Source: CAMLJR01 sp964500675 (GTDB lineage Bacteria > Pseudomonadota > Gammaproteobacteria > Pseudomonadales > CAMLJR01). From it: DNA of 64,000 bases. Shown here piece by piece: positions 16,896-25,562 of the stretch (positions are counted from its first letter, which is position 1; every line of letters starts with the position of its first letter). The notes below the pieces were generated by a model. That model saw only the letters and a program-made list of their open reading frames with translations. It was not told the DNA's origin and did no database searches. A program made the position numbers and the translations under genes. The stretch is from positions 124,001-188,000 of the forward strand of contig CAZCNY010000004.1 of the NCBI GenBank assembly GCA_964500675.1, in the 5' to 3' direction.

Positions 16896-17294
16896 ATGCA
16901 CGAAAGCGAACTCGACGACACCCCCATCCCGCGCGGCGAACTGATGCTGCAAACCGTGGCGATGCCGAAGGATACCAACTCCAATGGCGATATCTTCGGT
17001 GGCTGGCTCGTCTCACAGATGGACTTGGCCGCGATGATCACCGCGACGCGCATCGCCAAGGGCCGCGCCGCAACCGTCGCGATCAACGGCATGGCGTTCT
17101 ACACACCGGTGCAGGTCGGCTCGGTGGTGACGTGCTACACCGAAGTGCTCGAAATCGGTCGCAGCTCGATCCGCATCAACGTCGAAGTCTGGATATTGCG
17201 TCCGCGGCAGGACGAACGTGTAAAAGTTACCGAAGGTGAATTTGTTTTCGTCGCCATCGATGAAAAAGGCCGCACGCGCCACATTCCCCGCTGA
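16896..17294 (+). CDS. yciA: Acyl-CoA thioesterase YciA (hotdog fold)
   Basis: The 132-residue length matches the family. The motifs NSNGDIFGGWLVSQMDLAA (about 25-43) and INGMAFYTPVQVGSVV are the conserved hotdog-fold substrate region; the Asp in GDIFGGW is catalytic in YciA-type enzymes. It hydrolyses a range of acyl-CoAs in the cytosol to free CoA. An AGGCGG element precedes ATG 16896. The gene is convergent with uvrD and divergent from the DUF4265-like gene, with no sign of an operon. Confidence 0.93.
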   Translation: MHESELDDTPIPRGELMLQTVAMPKDTNSNGDIFGGWLVSQMDLAAMITATRIAKGRAATVAINGMAFYTPVQVGSVVTCYTEVLEIGRSSIRINVEVWILRPRQDERVKVTEGEFVFVAIDEKGRTRHIPR

Positions 17295-17367
17295 TTTTGT
17301 AAAATTCGCCCTCACCGATAACCGTCTTCTTTAGACCCTTCAGGATTCGCGGGGAGAACGGAACATC

Positions 17368-19596
17368 TCAAGCGAGCATCTGTAAATTCGCGTACTGCAG
17401 CACCAGCCACTTGCTGCCCTCATCGGCGAAATTCACCTGCACGCGCGCCGCGGCGCCGCGCCCCTCAAAATTCAGCACCACGCCCTCGCCAAAAATTTCG
17501 TGATAGACGCGCTGACCGAGATTGATACCGGCGGATATTCTTGTGCCTTCCACAGAATCGGGAACCGCGTTGCGATGCAGCGACAGCGGCCGCGTCACGC
17601 TCGATTGCAAACGCACTTCCTGCAGCAGTGTTTTCGGAATTTCACGCAGGAAACGCGACGGCGCATGGTAATTGTCTTCGCCGTATAACCGGCGCGATTT
17701 CGCATACGTCAAAACGAGTTTTTGCATCGCGCGCGTGATGCCGACATAACACAGGCGGCGCTCTTCCTCGATCTGCGCCGGATCATCCATCGACATTTTA
17801 TGCGGGAATAAATTCTCTTCGAGACCGACGATGAACACCAGCGGAAATTCCAATCCTTTCGCCGAATGCAGCGTCATCAATTGCACGCTGTCCTCGTACG
17901 CGGCCGCTTCGTGTTCACCCGCATCGAGCGCGGCCTGATCGAGGAACGCATTGAGCAGCGGCACCGCTTCGTCTTCGGCATCGAATTCGCCCGCAGCGAC
18001 GACAAGCTCCTGCAAGTTCTCGACGCGCGCCTGACCTTTTTCGCCTTTTTCATTTTTGTGAAATTCGAGTAAACCCGATGCATTCACCACATGATCGGTC
18101 AAGTCGTCGAGGCTCATGTCGTCGGTTTCCGCATCGAGCCGATCGATCAATTGCATGAATTGCAATAACGCATTCGCCGCGCGCGCCGGTAGCAATTTGC
18201 GCTCGATCACTTCGCTCGCGGCACGCCACATCGACACGGCTTGCGCGCGCGCGCCCGTTTGTTCGCGAGCATAGGCGCGCACAACCTCGACGGTTTTATC
18301 GCCGATGCCGCGCGTCGGTGTATTGATCACGCGCTCGATAGCGGTATCGTCGTCGCGATTGATGAGCAGGCGCAAATAGGCGATGGCGTTTTTGATTTCG
18401 AGCCGATCGTAGAAACGCAGGCCGCCGTAAATGCGATATGGCACGCCGCTGCGAATCAATGCCTCTTCGAGTACGCGCGACTGCGCGTTCGAGCGGTACA
18501 GAATCGCCGAGCTTGAGCGCGCGTTTCCATGCTCGTGCCAACTCTGCAAACGCTCGACGACGAAACGCGCCTCATCGATTTCGTTATACGCCGTGTACAG
18601 CGCAATCGGCTCACCCTCGTCGCCGCTTGTCCACAACTCTTTGCCGAGACGGCCGTGGTTGTGTGCGATCACCGCGTTCGCGGCCGCGAGAATCGTCTGT
18701 GTCGAACGGTAATTTTGTTCGAGGCGAACCAATTGCGTGCCCGGAAAATCTTTGGAAAATTGCTGAATGTTTTCGATGCGCGCACCGCGCCAGCCGTAAA
18801 TCGATTGATCGTCGTCGCCGACCGCCGCCACGGGCACACGCGCGCCCGCGAGCACGCGCAGCCACGCGTATTGCACGGTATTGGTGTCCTGAAATTCGTC
18901 GACGAGAATGTAGCGAAAGCGCTGCTGATAGTGCTGCAAAATCGCGGGTTGCTTGAGCCACAATTCGTGCGCGCGCAATAGCAACTCGGCAAAATCGACC
19001 ACACCTTGACGGTCGCACGCCTGCTCGTACGCGTGATAAACCTTCACCATCACCTGCATGAACAGATCGCGCGAATTGTGATCCAAAGACCCTGAAGGGT
19101 CTAAATGCGCTGCGCGCAAGCCTTCGTCTTTTTGCGCGTTGATGAACCACTGCGATTGTTTCGGCGGCCAGCGCGCTTCGTCGAGTTCGAGTTCGCGGTG
19201 AATGCGCTTCAAGATGCGCAACTGATCATCGCTGTCAAGAATCTGAAAATTTTCGACAAGACCCGCCTCGCGCCAATGCGCCTTGAGCAAACGGTGCGCA
19301 AGACCGTGAAACGTGCCGACCCACATACCGCGCGTATTTATGCCCCCCGGAGTATTGATACCGAGCAGATGGTCGATGCGCTCGCGCATTTCGCGCGCGG
19401 CCTTATTCGTAAAAGTCACCGCGAGAATGCTGTACGGCGACAGGCCCTCGGCTTGCACGAGCCAGGCGATACGATGCACGAGCACGCGCGTTTTGCCCGA
19501 ACCGGCACCCGCGAGCACAAGCATATTGCCCGGCTCCGCCGTGACGGCCTGGCGCTGCGCATCGTTGAGATCATTGAGAATATGAGAGACGTCCAT
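17368..19596 (-). CDS. uvrD: DNA helicase II UvrD
   Basis: The 742-residue superfamily 1A helicase has Q-motif LNDAQRQAV, Walker A AGAGSGKT (29-36), DEFQDTN (motif II), GDDDQSIYGWRGA (III), LEQNYRST (IV), LMTLHSAKGLEFP (V) and YVGITRA (VI). The opening MDVSHILNDLN closely follows E. coli UvrD rather than Rep. It unwinds DNA in nucleotide excision and mismatch repair. The C-terminal Tudor-like region (GQRVYHEIFGEGVVLNFEGRG; shortened) is present. Between motif Ia and motif II there is an insert-like segment HLDPSGSLDHNSRD that covers a 7-bp palindrome in the DNA. A second SF1 helicase, rep, lies at 49516-51558. Confidence 0.96.
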   Translation of the reverse strand: MDVSHILNDLNDAQRQAVTAEPGNMLVLAGAGSGKTRVLVHRIAWLVQAEGLSPYSILAVTFTNKAAREMRERIDHLLGINTPGGINTRGMWVGTFHGLAHRLLKAHWREAGLVENFQILDSDDQLRILKRIHRELELDEARWPPKQSQWFINAQKDEGLRAAHLDPSGSLDHNSRDLFMQVMVKVYHAYEQACDRQGVVDFAELLLRAHELWLKQPAILQHYQQRFRYILVDEFQDTNTVQYAWLRVLAGARVPVAAVGDDDQSIYGWRGARIENIQQFSKDFPGTQLVRLEQNYRSTQTILAAANAVIAHNHGRLGKELWTSGDEGEPIALYTAYNEIDEARFVVERLQSWHEHGNARSSSAILYRSNAQSRVLEEALIRSGVPYRIYGGLRFYDRLEIKNAIAYLRLLINRDDDTAIERVINTPTRGIGDKTVEVVRAYAREQTGARAQAVSMWRAASEVIERKLLPARAANALLQFMQLIDRLDAETDDMSLDDLTDHVVNASGLLEFHKNEKGEKGQARVENLQELVVAAGEFDAEDEAVPLLNAFLDQAALDAGEHEAAAYEDSVQLMTLHSAKGLEFPLVFIVGLEENLFPHKMSMDDPAQIEEERRLCYVGITRAMQKLVLTYAKSRRLYGEDNYHAPSRFLREIPKTLLQEVRLQSSVTRPLSLHRNAVPDSVEGTRISAGINLGQRVYHEIFGEGVVLNFEGRGAAARVQVNFADEGSKWLVLQYANLQMLA

Positions 19597-19703
19597 CGCG
19601 GCATTTTACCAGTCAAAGCATGACGCGGTCGAAGCGGCGTCAATTTTCGATATCCGGTTAATAATTACACTACAATGGGCGCAGCAAGAAAGAGAGCCGC
19701 GAC

Positions 19704-20546
19704 GTGTCTTCGAATATTTTTCAAAGCATCAACACCGCCCGCGACCACCTGCGCAAATCCGAACGCAAGGTGGCAGACTATGTGTTGCTGCACCCCGAGG
19801 ATGTCATTCGCATGCGTATCGTCGATCTCGCGCAGGCGGCACAAGTGAGCGAGCCGACCGTGGTGCGCTTCTGCCGCGCGATCGATTGCAACAGCTTTCA
19901 GGCCTTCAAACTCGAACTCGCGCAATATCTCGCCAACCACCCGCCGCTCGAACAATTCAGCCTCGATGAAAAAGATTCGGTACGCGATTACACCTTCAAG
20001 GTATTCGATGCGCTGCTCGACACACTCAAACGCGTGCGCGAGCACGTCGACATCGAAGCGATCGAAAAAGCCGTCAACGAACTTTCGCGCGCGCGCCGCG
20101 TCGAGTTTTATGGCTTCGGCGCTTCGGGTGCCGTCGCAGTAGATGCGCAACACAAATTTTTCCGGCTGCAGATTTCGAGTGCAGCGTATTCCGATCCGCA
20201 CATTCAAGCGATGTCGGCACTATCGCTGGGCAAAGAAGATGTCGTCGTGGCGATTTCGCAAAGCGGACGCACGAGCGCGCTGCTGGAAGCGATGGCGCTC
20301 GCGCATCAAGGCAGCGCGCGCATCATCGGTCTCGCGCCGAGCGGCACACCCGTCGCACAACAATGCGATATTCCGATTCACATCGACGTGGAAGAGGATG
20401 CCGAAAACTACACGCCATTGCCGTCGCGGCTCGCACACATGGCGGTGATCGATATCCTCGCGGTTGGTGTCGCGCACACGAAAGGGCCGGAAATCGGCGA
20501 ACATCTACGCAAATTAAATCGGGAATTGTTGTCGCTGCGCAGTTGA
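19704..20546 (+). CDS. hexR: MurR/RpiR family regulator, HexR type
   Basis: The 280-residue protein has an N-terminal HTH domain (SERKVADYVLLHPEDV; SEPTVVRFCRAIDCNSFQAFK, shown abbreviated) and a SIS sugar-phosphate isomerase-like domain from about 125 (FYGFGASGAVAVDA, VVVAISQSGRTSALLE). HexR of gammaproteobacteria binds 2-keto-3-deoxy-6-phosphogluconate and controls the Entner-Doudoroff genes and parts of glycolysis. The start is GTG 19704 behind an AAGAAAGAGAG purine tract. No edd, eda, zwf or glk gene lies next to it in this window, so the regulon cannot be read from context; the assignment rests on similarity to HexR. Confidence 0.88.
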   Translation: MSSNIFQSINTARDHLRKSERKVADYVLLHPEDVIRMRIVDLAQAAQVSEPTVVRFCRAIDCNSFQAFKLELAQYLANHPPLEQFSLDEKDSVRDYTFKVFDALLDTLKRVREHVDIEAIEKAVNELSRARRVEFYGFGASGAVAVDAQHKFFRLQISSAAYSDPHIQAMSALSLGKEDVVVAISQSGRTSALLEAMALAHQGSARIIGLAPSGTPVAQQCDIPIHIDVEEDAENYTPLPSRLAHMAVIDILAVGVAHTKGPEIGEHLRKLNRELLSLRS

Positions 20547-20623
20547 TTTGAACAAATAGGCTTCAACGCGTTAAGTTTTTGGGTTATTCAAGAGAAATTG
20601 AAACGAGGATCGATTTATTAAAG

Positions 20624-20660
20624 GCGGATTCAATTCCGATGTGCTACGAGTTGAATCCGC
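20624..20660 (-). terminator. 13-bp hairpin between convergent genes (copy 2 of a repeated element)
   Basis: The arms GCGGATTCAATTC (20624-20636) and GAGTTGAATCCGC (20648-20660) pair with one G-U, around an 11-nt loop unrelated to the loop of copy 1 at 16010. It lies 5 bp beyond the end of the minus-strand acyltransferase and 78 bp beyond hexR. On the minus strand it is followed by CTTTAATAAAT, so termination of that strand is plausible. Confidence 0.65.
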
Positions 20661-20664
20661 TGCT

Positions 20665-21755
20665 CTATTTAGCTGCGTTCGTATCGACTGATGGGTTGCT
20701 AATGCCTTCTTCAGATGATTGGGGTTTCTTTACATAATGATTGCCGCGAAACAGAAACCACTTTTCGACCGTGTGCCACATCGCAATTGCGCAGACTATT
20801 GTCGCGAGGGTAACCATAATCAAAAAGTACAATGGGCTTTGCTGGAACCAGCCCGCGTGCAAGAAAATTTGAATAATTGGAAAGTGAAGAATATAAATCC
20901 CATAAGAGAAATCGCCAAATTTTCCAACATTACCGGCATACAGAAATAACCCGAAAAAGATAACGATCGTAGCGAGAGAAAAAGGCTCAAGGAGTGTTAG
21001 TGATAAGAACATATTTGCTATAAGGACTAGACTTGCCGCAGCTAGAAAGTGTCCTTTGTAGCGTTCAAATAATGGCAAGAAGTAATAGAAAAATGCCCCT
21101 GACATGAAGTACGAAAGCTGCCCAGGAAGTTGGCGGCTAATTTCAAAATATATAGAAGAGCCCGTGCGTTCTGCTATCGCTGTCAATATGCAGGAATAGA
21201 TTACCGATGAGCAATATAAAAATACGAGTATCGAAAATACGGAAAACCTTCGAAACAAGAATTTGACGCAGGGAACCGTCAGATAAAACATCACTTCAAT
21301 TTTTAGCGTCCATAGCGAACCATTAACAGCTCCCAGTTTATTAGCTTCAAACACGCCAGGAAGTTTTGGTTGCAAGAAATTCAGGAAAGTGAGGTTCGCA
21401 AGAGTGTATTTGACCCAATCGCTCGAAAAGTAGCCGCCAAAATCTTTTGAACTGACAGCTACCAAACCAATTGCGCATAACATCACTACGGTAAAATAAG
21501 CTGGATAAATGCGCCGAGAGCGCTTGCTGGCGTATGAGAAAAAGGAGGATGAGCGGTCATAGCTCATGAAAATTAAAAATCCGCTGAGGACAAAAACGCT
21601 TTTACCGCTACCGCTGAAGAGAAAACGTGGCTGATCCACGCCAACTGTCGATAACCAGACAACTCGTGAGCGTGAACCAGGCAAACGGTTCCGGCGAACA
21701 ATAACCGCAGCAAATCGAAGTTGTTTCTTGTCAATCGAAAACTATCGTGCGGCAA
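20665..21755 (-). pseudogene. Acyltransferase family 3 membrane protein, split by a one-base frameshift
   Basis: Two overlapping frames make one protein of about 363 residues. The N-terminal part (TTG 21755, GGAG upstream) reads NNFDLLRLLFAGTVCLVHAHE and SSAVAVKAF, then runs out of frame to a stop at 21573. The second frame continues the family core as FVLSGFLIFMSY and runs to 20665 through about ten membrane helices. The join is a run of five A at 21592-21596; one more base there would restore KAFFVLSGFLIF, the usual family motif. The family O-acylates sugars and lipids at the inner membrane. Real mutation, a reversible slippage switch and a sequencing error cannot be separated here. Confidence 0.8.
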
Positions 21756-21847
21756 AAATTAAACTCCAGAATGTTCGTCGAGCAGCTGTGCGTGAGTTTG
21801 AAAAATATACCTATGACCTCGGGCTGGCCGGCCGTCATGGTAAAGCA

Positions 21848-22321
21848 TCAAGCGCGATTTTGTGCCAGCCAGCGATCGAGCGCATTCGCGAATTTGGCTT
21901 TGTCGGTGTTGTCGAGCGGCGGTGGGCCGCCGGCGGTTTGGCCGCTACTGCGAATTTCTTCCATGAGGTTGCGCACGCGCAAACGTTCGCGAATATTTTC
22001 TTTATGCAAAATTTCGCCGCGCGGGTTGATGACGGCGACGCCGTTGGGAATGACGTTGGCCGCGAGCGGAATGTCGTTGGTGATGACGAGATCGCCGCGC
22101 CGTGCGTTTTCTTCGATGTAGCGATCGGCGGCGTCGAAACCCGGTTCTACCTGCACGCGTCGAATCCACTGCGATGCGGGAATTTGCAGCGCTTGATGCG
22201 CGACGAGAATCAGCCGCCGTTGCAAGCGCGTCGCCGCGCGATACAGCACGTCTTTTAAAATGCGCGGACACGCGTCGGCATCGACCCAGATCGTGCCCTT
22301 TTCGCCGTTCCCTGCATTCAC
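21848..22321 (-). CDS. yaiI: UPF0178/DUF188 family protein YaiI (PIN-like nuclease fold)
   Basis: The 157-residue protein has the family signature IWVDADACPRILKDVLYRAA near the N-terminus and DLVITNDIPLAANVI in the middle. These acidic residues match the PIN-like metal site, though no activity is established for the family. The start is GTG 22321, and its GTGA overlaps the stop of the upstream MscS-family gene, so the two are probably co-translated. No functional link between them is known. The last 30 residues (SGQTAGGPPPLDN) are a flexible tail typical of the family. Confidence 0.9.
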   Translation of the reverse strand: MNAGNGEKGTIWVDADACPRILKDVLYRAATRLQRRLILVAHQALQIPASQWIRRVQVEPGFDAADRYIEENARRGDLVITNDIPLAANVIPNGVAVINPRGEILHKENIRERLRVRNLMEEIRSSGQTAGGPPPLDNTDKAKFANALDRWLAQNRA

Positions 22322-24015
22322 GGTTTACTGGGCCCCGATGCGGGCGGCGCTTCATCGCTTTGGTAATGCACCGTCATTTGCGGGAATGGAATGGTCCAGT
22401 CGTGTTTGTTCGCGCATTCGATCGCGAATTTTTGCAGCCAGCGCTGAATGCGGAAATACATTTCAGCCGCTTCGCCATTGAACGTCGCGGTGATGCGAAA
22501 ATCGATCGACGACGCGCTCGCCGCTTTGAGTTCTACATTGATGGCTTTGCGATGCGCGCCGAATTCGGTGTGTTCGATGGCGCCTTCGAGTTCATAGCGC
22601 AGCGTATCGACGATGGTGCTGGCAACTTCCGCCTGATGGCGATAATCGAAGCCGAAATCGGTGCCGACGGTAAACCCGCGTTTCGATAAATTTTGCGGGC
22701 GCTGAATCAGAAACTGATCGGTGCGATAGTTGACGATCGAATCGCCAAAATTGAGCTGCACCGATTCGGGTGTTTGCAATTCGACGCGGCCGAACATGCC
22801 ATCGAGCAGCAGCACAATATCGCCGACATCGGTTGGAAACCACGGCTCGCCGGGAAGTGACGGGCGCGAGCTCATGCGCGAAATTTCCATGAGCGGCATG
22901 CGCATGAAAGCCCCGAGCGCGGGATTGTGCAGCAGCGTGTACATATCGAGCGCGACGATACGCCACGGCAGGCCATTCATGATCAGGCGCTCGTTCTGCC
23001 GCAGCGAACCGAGATTGAGCAGCGTGCGCACCTCCATGACGTAGGTCGGCACCATGTTGCGCAGACTCAGCAGCACACCGATAAAAATAATCAGAAAGAG
23101 CGCGAATAATACCCACGCATCCACGGCGTATAACACCATGAGAAATGTGAGCGCGGCCAACAGTACGCTCAAGAGTTGCGTCAGTAGATGCACGCCGCGT
23201 TCGACAAAAATGAGCCGCTCGTTGTAGCGATCGAGAATGGCTTTGCCGATAGCGCTGCCGAACAGGCGCACGACTAAAAAAATCGCCAGGCTCGCAGCTG
23301 ATGCGAGCAGTAAATAGAGACCGATATTGATCGCAAATGAGCGCACGCCCGCCGCGATGGTTTTCGATAAATCGGACGGACGTTCGCGCTGTTCCTGCAA
23401 CTGCCGATTGAGCGTATTGAGTTTCTGATCGATGTCGTCGTGACGATCCTTTATTTTGCTGGCGAGCGCTTTCAATGCGCGCAGCACCTGGGGATCTTTC
23501 ACGCTCGCCTGCAACCGTTGCAGTTGCGCTAAACCATCATCGAGATTTTTGGATTGCGCGCGGTAGGAATTGATTTCGCCGTTGAGCTGTTCGATCAGAC
23601 GCGGGCGCTCGGTGAGATCCTTCATCTCGCGCAGCAGCGGATGAATGATTTGAATCATGTCCTGCTGCCAATTGAAATCGGTTTGCGGTGTTGGCGTGAG
23701 CGGGTTCAGGCTGAAACTGAAATTATTCGTCGCGAGTTGCAGAAATTGATCGCGCAGATCGCTCAACTGTTTTTGCGTGGTCTCGATCTCCTTGTCGATT
23801 TCGATACTCGCAGGCCCCGAAGGTATTTTCGCCCGCCGTTCGTTGAGCGCATCGAGCGCGTGCTGCTCGCGCTCGGCGCTGTCGAGCAGTTGCGCCAATT
23901 GCTGTTCGAGATTCGGTTGAATCACCGTGTCGGCGGCTGGCGTCGCATCCGTCGCCGCATGCAGCGGCGCGATAAATATTAGCGACAATGAAAGCAGTAA
24001 AATCAGCGTGCGCAT
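22318..24015 (-). CDS. Mechanosensitive ion channel of the MscS family with a periplasmic coiled-coil domain
   Basis: The 565-residue protein opens with a signal peptide (cleavage near PLHA). A long helical coiled-coil segment follows (about 30-205), rich in E, Q and L. About four membrane helices lie at 225-340, and the MscS pore-lining and beta domain follows (LLSLRNMVPTYVMEV, then VGDIVLLLDGMFGRVELQTP). This is the architecture of large MscK/YbdG-like channels but shorter. It should open on membrane tension during hypo-osmotic shock. The stop overlaps the GTG of yaiI by 4 bp. The segment after about 520 ends in a proline-rich tail. Confidence 0.85.
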   Translation of the reverse strand: MRTLILLLSLSLIFIAPLHAATDATPAADTVIQPNLEQQLAQLLDSAEREQHALDALNERRAKIPSGPASIEIDKEIETTQKQLSDLRDQFLQLATNNFSFSLNPLTPTPQTDFNWQQDMIQIIHPLLREMKDLTERPRLIEQLNGEINSYRAQSKNLDDGLAQLQRLQASVKDPQVLRALKALASKIKDRHDDIDQKLNTLNRQLQEQRERPSDLSKTIAAGVRSFAINIGLYLLLASAASLAIFLVVRLFGSAIGKAILDRYNERLIFVERGVHLLTQLLSVLLAALTFLMVLYAVDAWVLFALFLIIFIGVLLSLRNMVPTYVMEVRTLLNLGSLRQNERLIMNGLPWRIVALDMYTLLHNPALGAFMRMPLMEISRMSSRPSLPGEPWFPTDVGDIVLLLDGMFGRVELQTPESVQLNFGDSIVNYRTDQFLIQRPQNLSKRGFTVGTDFGFDYRHQAEVASTIVDTLRYELEGAIEHTEFGAHRKAINVELKAASASSIDFRITATFNGEAAEMYFRIQRWLQKFAIECANKHDWTIPFPQMTVHYQSDEAPPASGPSKP

Positions 24016-24099
24016 GAATCGCTCTCGAGGATGAATCGCGCGCAGTATGCCGCAACCGCGTCGACCCGACTAGGCAGTGCGAGCGCGATTGACGAGAGC

Positions 24100-24123
24100 A
24101 AAAAAAGGCCGCGCTAGGCGGCC
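24100..24123 (-). terminator. Rho-independent terminator after spy-like gene
   Basis: Read on the minus strand, GGCCGC - 5-nt loop - GCGGCC (24107-24123) is followed by seven T (complement of A 24100-24106). It lies 27 bp beyond the stop of the Spy-like gene and suits termination of that transcript before mscS. Confidence 0.85.
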
Positions 24124-24150
24124 AGGGGTCTCCGCTGGGTGCGGATGGGA

Positions 24151-24606
24151 TTACTTGGCGGGAGCTGCTTCACCGTGCTCGTCACGCATGTGCGCGGGTC
24201 CATGATGCGGGCGCAAGCGCTCGCGCATTTTCCACTGCGCATCGAGTGCTTCCTGTTGCTTCGGCGTCAACACGCCATTGATCTGCGCGTGGGTTTGCTC
24301 GTGCTGCTTTTCCATGTCTGCGTGAAACGCTTCGAGCTGCGGTTTGTATTTGTCTTCGATGGCCTTGCGCTGCGTGGCGCTGTCTTCGAGAATTTTCTTG
24401 ACCTTGGCGGTTTGGTCATCGCTCAGCTGCAAGGTTTTTTGCAGGTGCGTTGCCTGCGCCGCGGGGTTCCACGTTTTGCCGTATGCTTCCGAGCACTGTT
24501 GTGGATGACTCGCGGGCATGGTTGCGACGGGGTGAGTGTTGGTCACCTGCGCGTTGGCGGCGGAGATAGCACCGATCAGGCCGCAAGCTAGCAGAAATTT
24601 TTTCAT
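24151..24606 (-). CDS. spy: Periplasmic Spy/CpxP-family (LTXXQ) protein
   Basis: The 151-residue protein has a signal peptide (cleaved near ANA-Q, about 20). Its helical body carries LQLSDDQTAKVKKILEDS and later LTPKQQEAL, both variants of the LTxxQ motif of Spy and CpxP. These small periplasmic dimers act as ATP-independent chaperones. ATG 24606 is chosen over ATG 24612 because GAGGA is 7 bp before the former and only a base or two before the latter. The gene lies 229 bp beyond baeR on the same strand. Since E. coli spy is a classic BaeR target, regulation by the adjacent BaeSR pair is inferred. Confidence 0.88.
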   Translation of the reverse strand: MKKFLLACGLIGAISAANAQVTNTHPVATMPASHPQQCSEAYGKTWNPAAQATHLQKTLQLSDDQTAKVKKILEDSATQRKAIEDKYKPQLEAFHADMEKQHEQTHAQINGVLTPKQQEALDAQWKMRERLRPHHGPAHMRDEHGEAAPAK

Positions 24607-24780
24607 CGCCATTTCCTCTTGTGAATGAGTAACTCTTTAAGTTGCTAGCGCGCAGTATTTAGTGCGGTAGCGACTTAAGTTGTTGTCAGATTAGCGACTC
24701 TCTGTGCAGAAACTATGCAAACATTGCGCAGCGATCGCGAAAATGATCGATACGAGCAGTTAGTGCTTTGCTGCTCGTAA

Positions 24781-24860
24781 AAGTTCAAAGCGGTTCACAA
24801 TAGTTCGAAGCCGTTCATAAAAACTCGAACGTGCGTTACGAGAGCTCGAAACGATAACCC
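24781..24860. repeat. 20-bp tandem repeat array overlapping the 3' end of baeR
   Basis: Four 20-bp units start at 24781, 24801, 24821 and 24841, sharing a core like gttcgaag-c-gttca. The last unit contains the final codons of baeR, and the other three lie beyond its stop. Read on the minus strand, the units repeat the TTCGAG-CT-TC end of the gene, as if the gene terminus had been tandemly copied and then diverged. Confidence 0.8.
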
Positions 24861-25549
24861 GCGCCATAAACCGAGTGAATGAATTCGCGCTCGGGCCAGG
24901 TTTCCGCAAGCTTCTTGCGCAGTTTTTTGATATGGCTGTCGATGGTGCGATCGCTGACGATGCGATGATCGTTGTACATGCACGACATCAATTGATCGCG
25001 CGAGAAAATCCGCCCCGGTTCGCTGGCCAGCCGTTTGAGCAATTGAAACTCCACCAATGTCAGCGTCACCGTGCATTTTTCCAGGCGCACTTCGAGCCGG
25101 TTTTCATCGAGTGCGACATCGGCCGCGGTATTTTCGCTGGCGGCGGCGCGTGCGCGCCGCAACACGGCTTTGACACGCGATACCACTTCGCGCGGGCTGA
25201 AGGGTTTGCAGATGTAATCGTCGGCGCCGAGTTCGAGACCGAGCAGGCGATCGACTTCCTCGACGCGCGCGGTGACCATCAAAATCGGTACCTGCGAAAA
25301 TGTGCGAATGTCGCGGCACAGGCTGATGCCGTCGCGTCCCGGCAGCATAAGATCGAGCAACACCGCAGCGGGCTGCAAGGTTTTGATCGCATCGATCGCG
25401 CGATTGCCGTCGTCGATGCAGTGCGGTTCGAATTTCGATTGGCGCAAATAATCGGCGAGAAGGCTCGCCAGTTTTGGCTCATCCTCGATGATAAGAATGG
25501 TCTGGGATTCACTGCTTACCGTATTGGAAGAATTGGGCATAGTGTTCAC
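24836..25549 (-). CDS. baeR: OmpR-family response regulator, BaeR type
   Basis: The 237-residue regulator has a receiver domain with ILIIEDEP (acidic pocket), LLDLMLPG (phospho-Asp, about residue 66), TARV and KPFSPRE. A winged helix follows with SRDQLMSCMYNDHRIVSDRT and IDSHIKKLRKKLAE, a close match to BaeR. BaeR responds to envelope stress and in E. coli controls spy and efflux genes. It lies 13 bp after the stop of the sensor gene baeS and upstream of spy on the same strand. The extra 17 residues before the receiver are Ser/Asn-rich. A tandem array starts at its last codons. Confidence 0.9.
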   Translation of the reverse strand: MNTMPNSSNTVSSESQTILIIEDEPKLASLLADYLRQSKFEPHCIDDGNRAIDAIKTLQPAAVLLDLMLPGRDGISLCRDIRTFSQVPILMVTARVEEVDRLLGLELGADDYICKPFSPREVVSRVKAVLRRARAAASENTAADVALDENRLEVRLEKCTVTLTLVEFQLLKRLASEPGRIFSRDQLMSCMYNDHRIVSDRTIDSHIKKLRKKLAETWPEREFIHSVYGAGYRFELS

Positions 25550-25562
25550 CGATACGGAGTTT

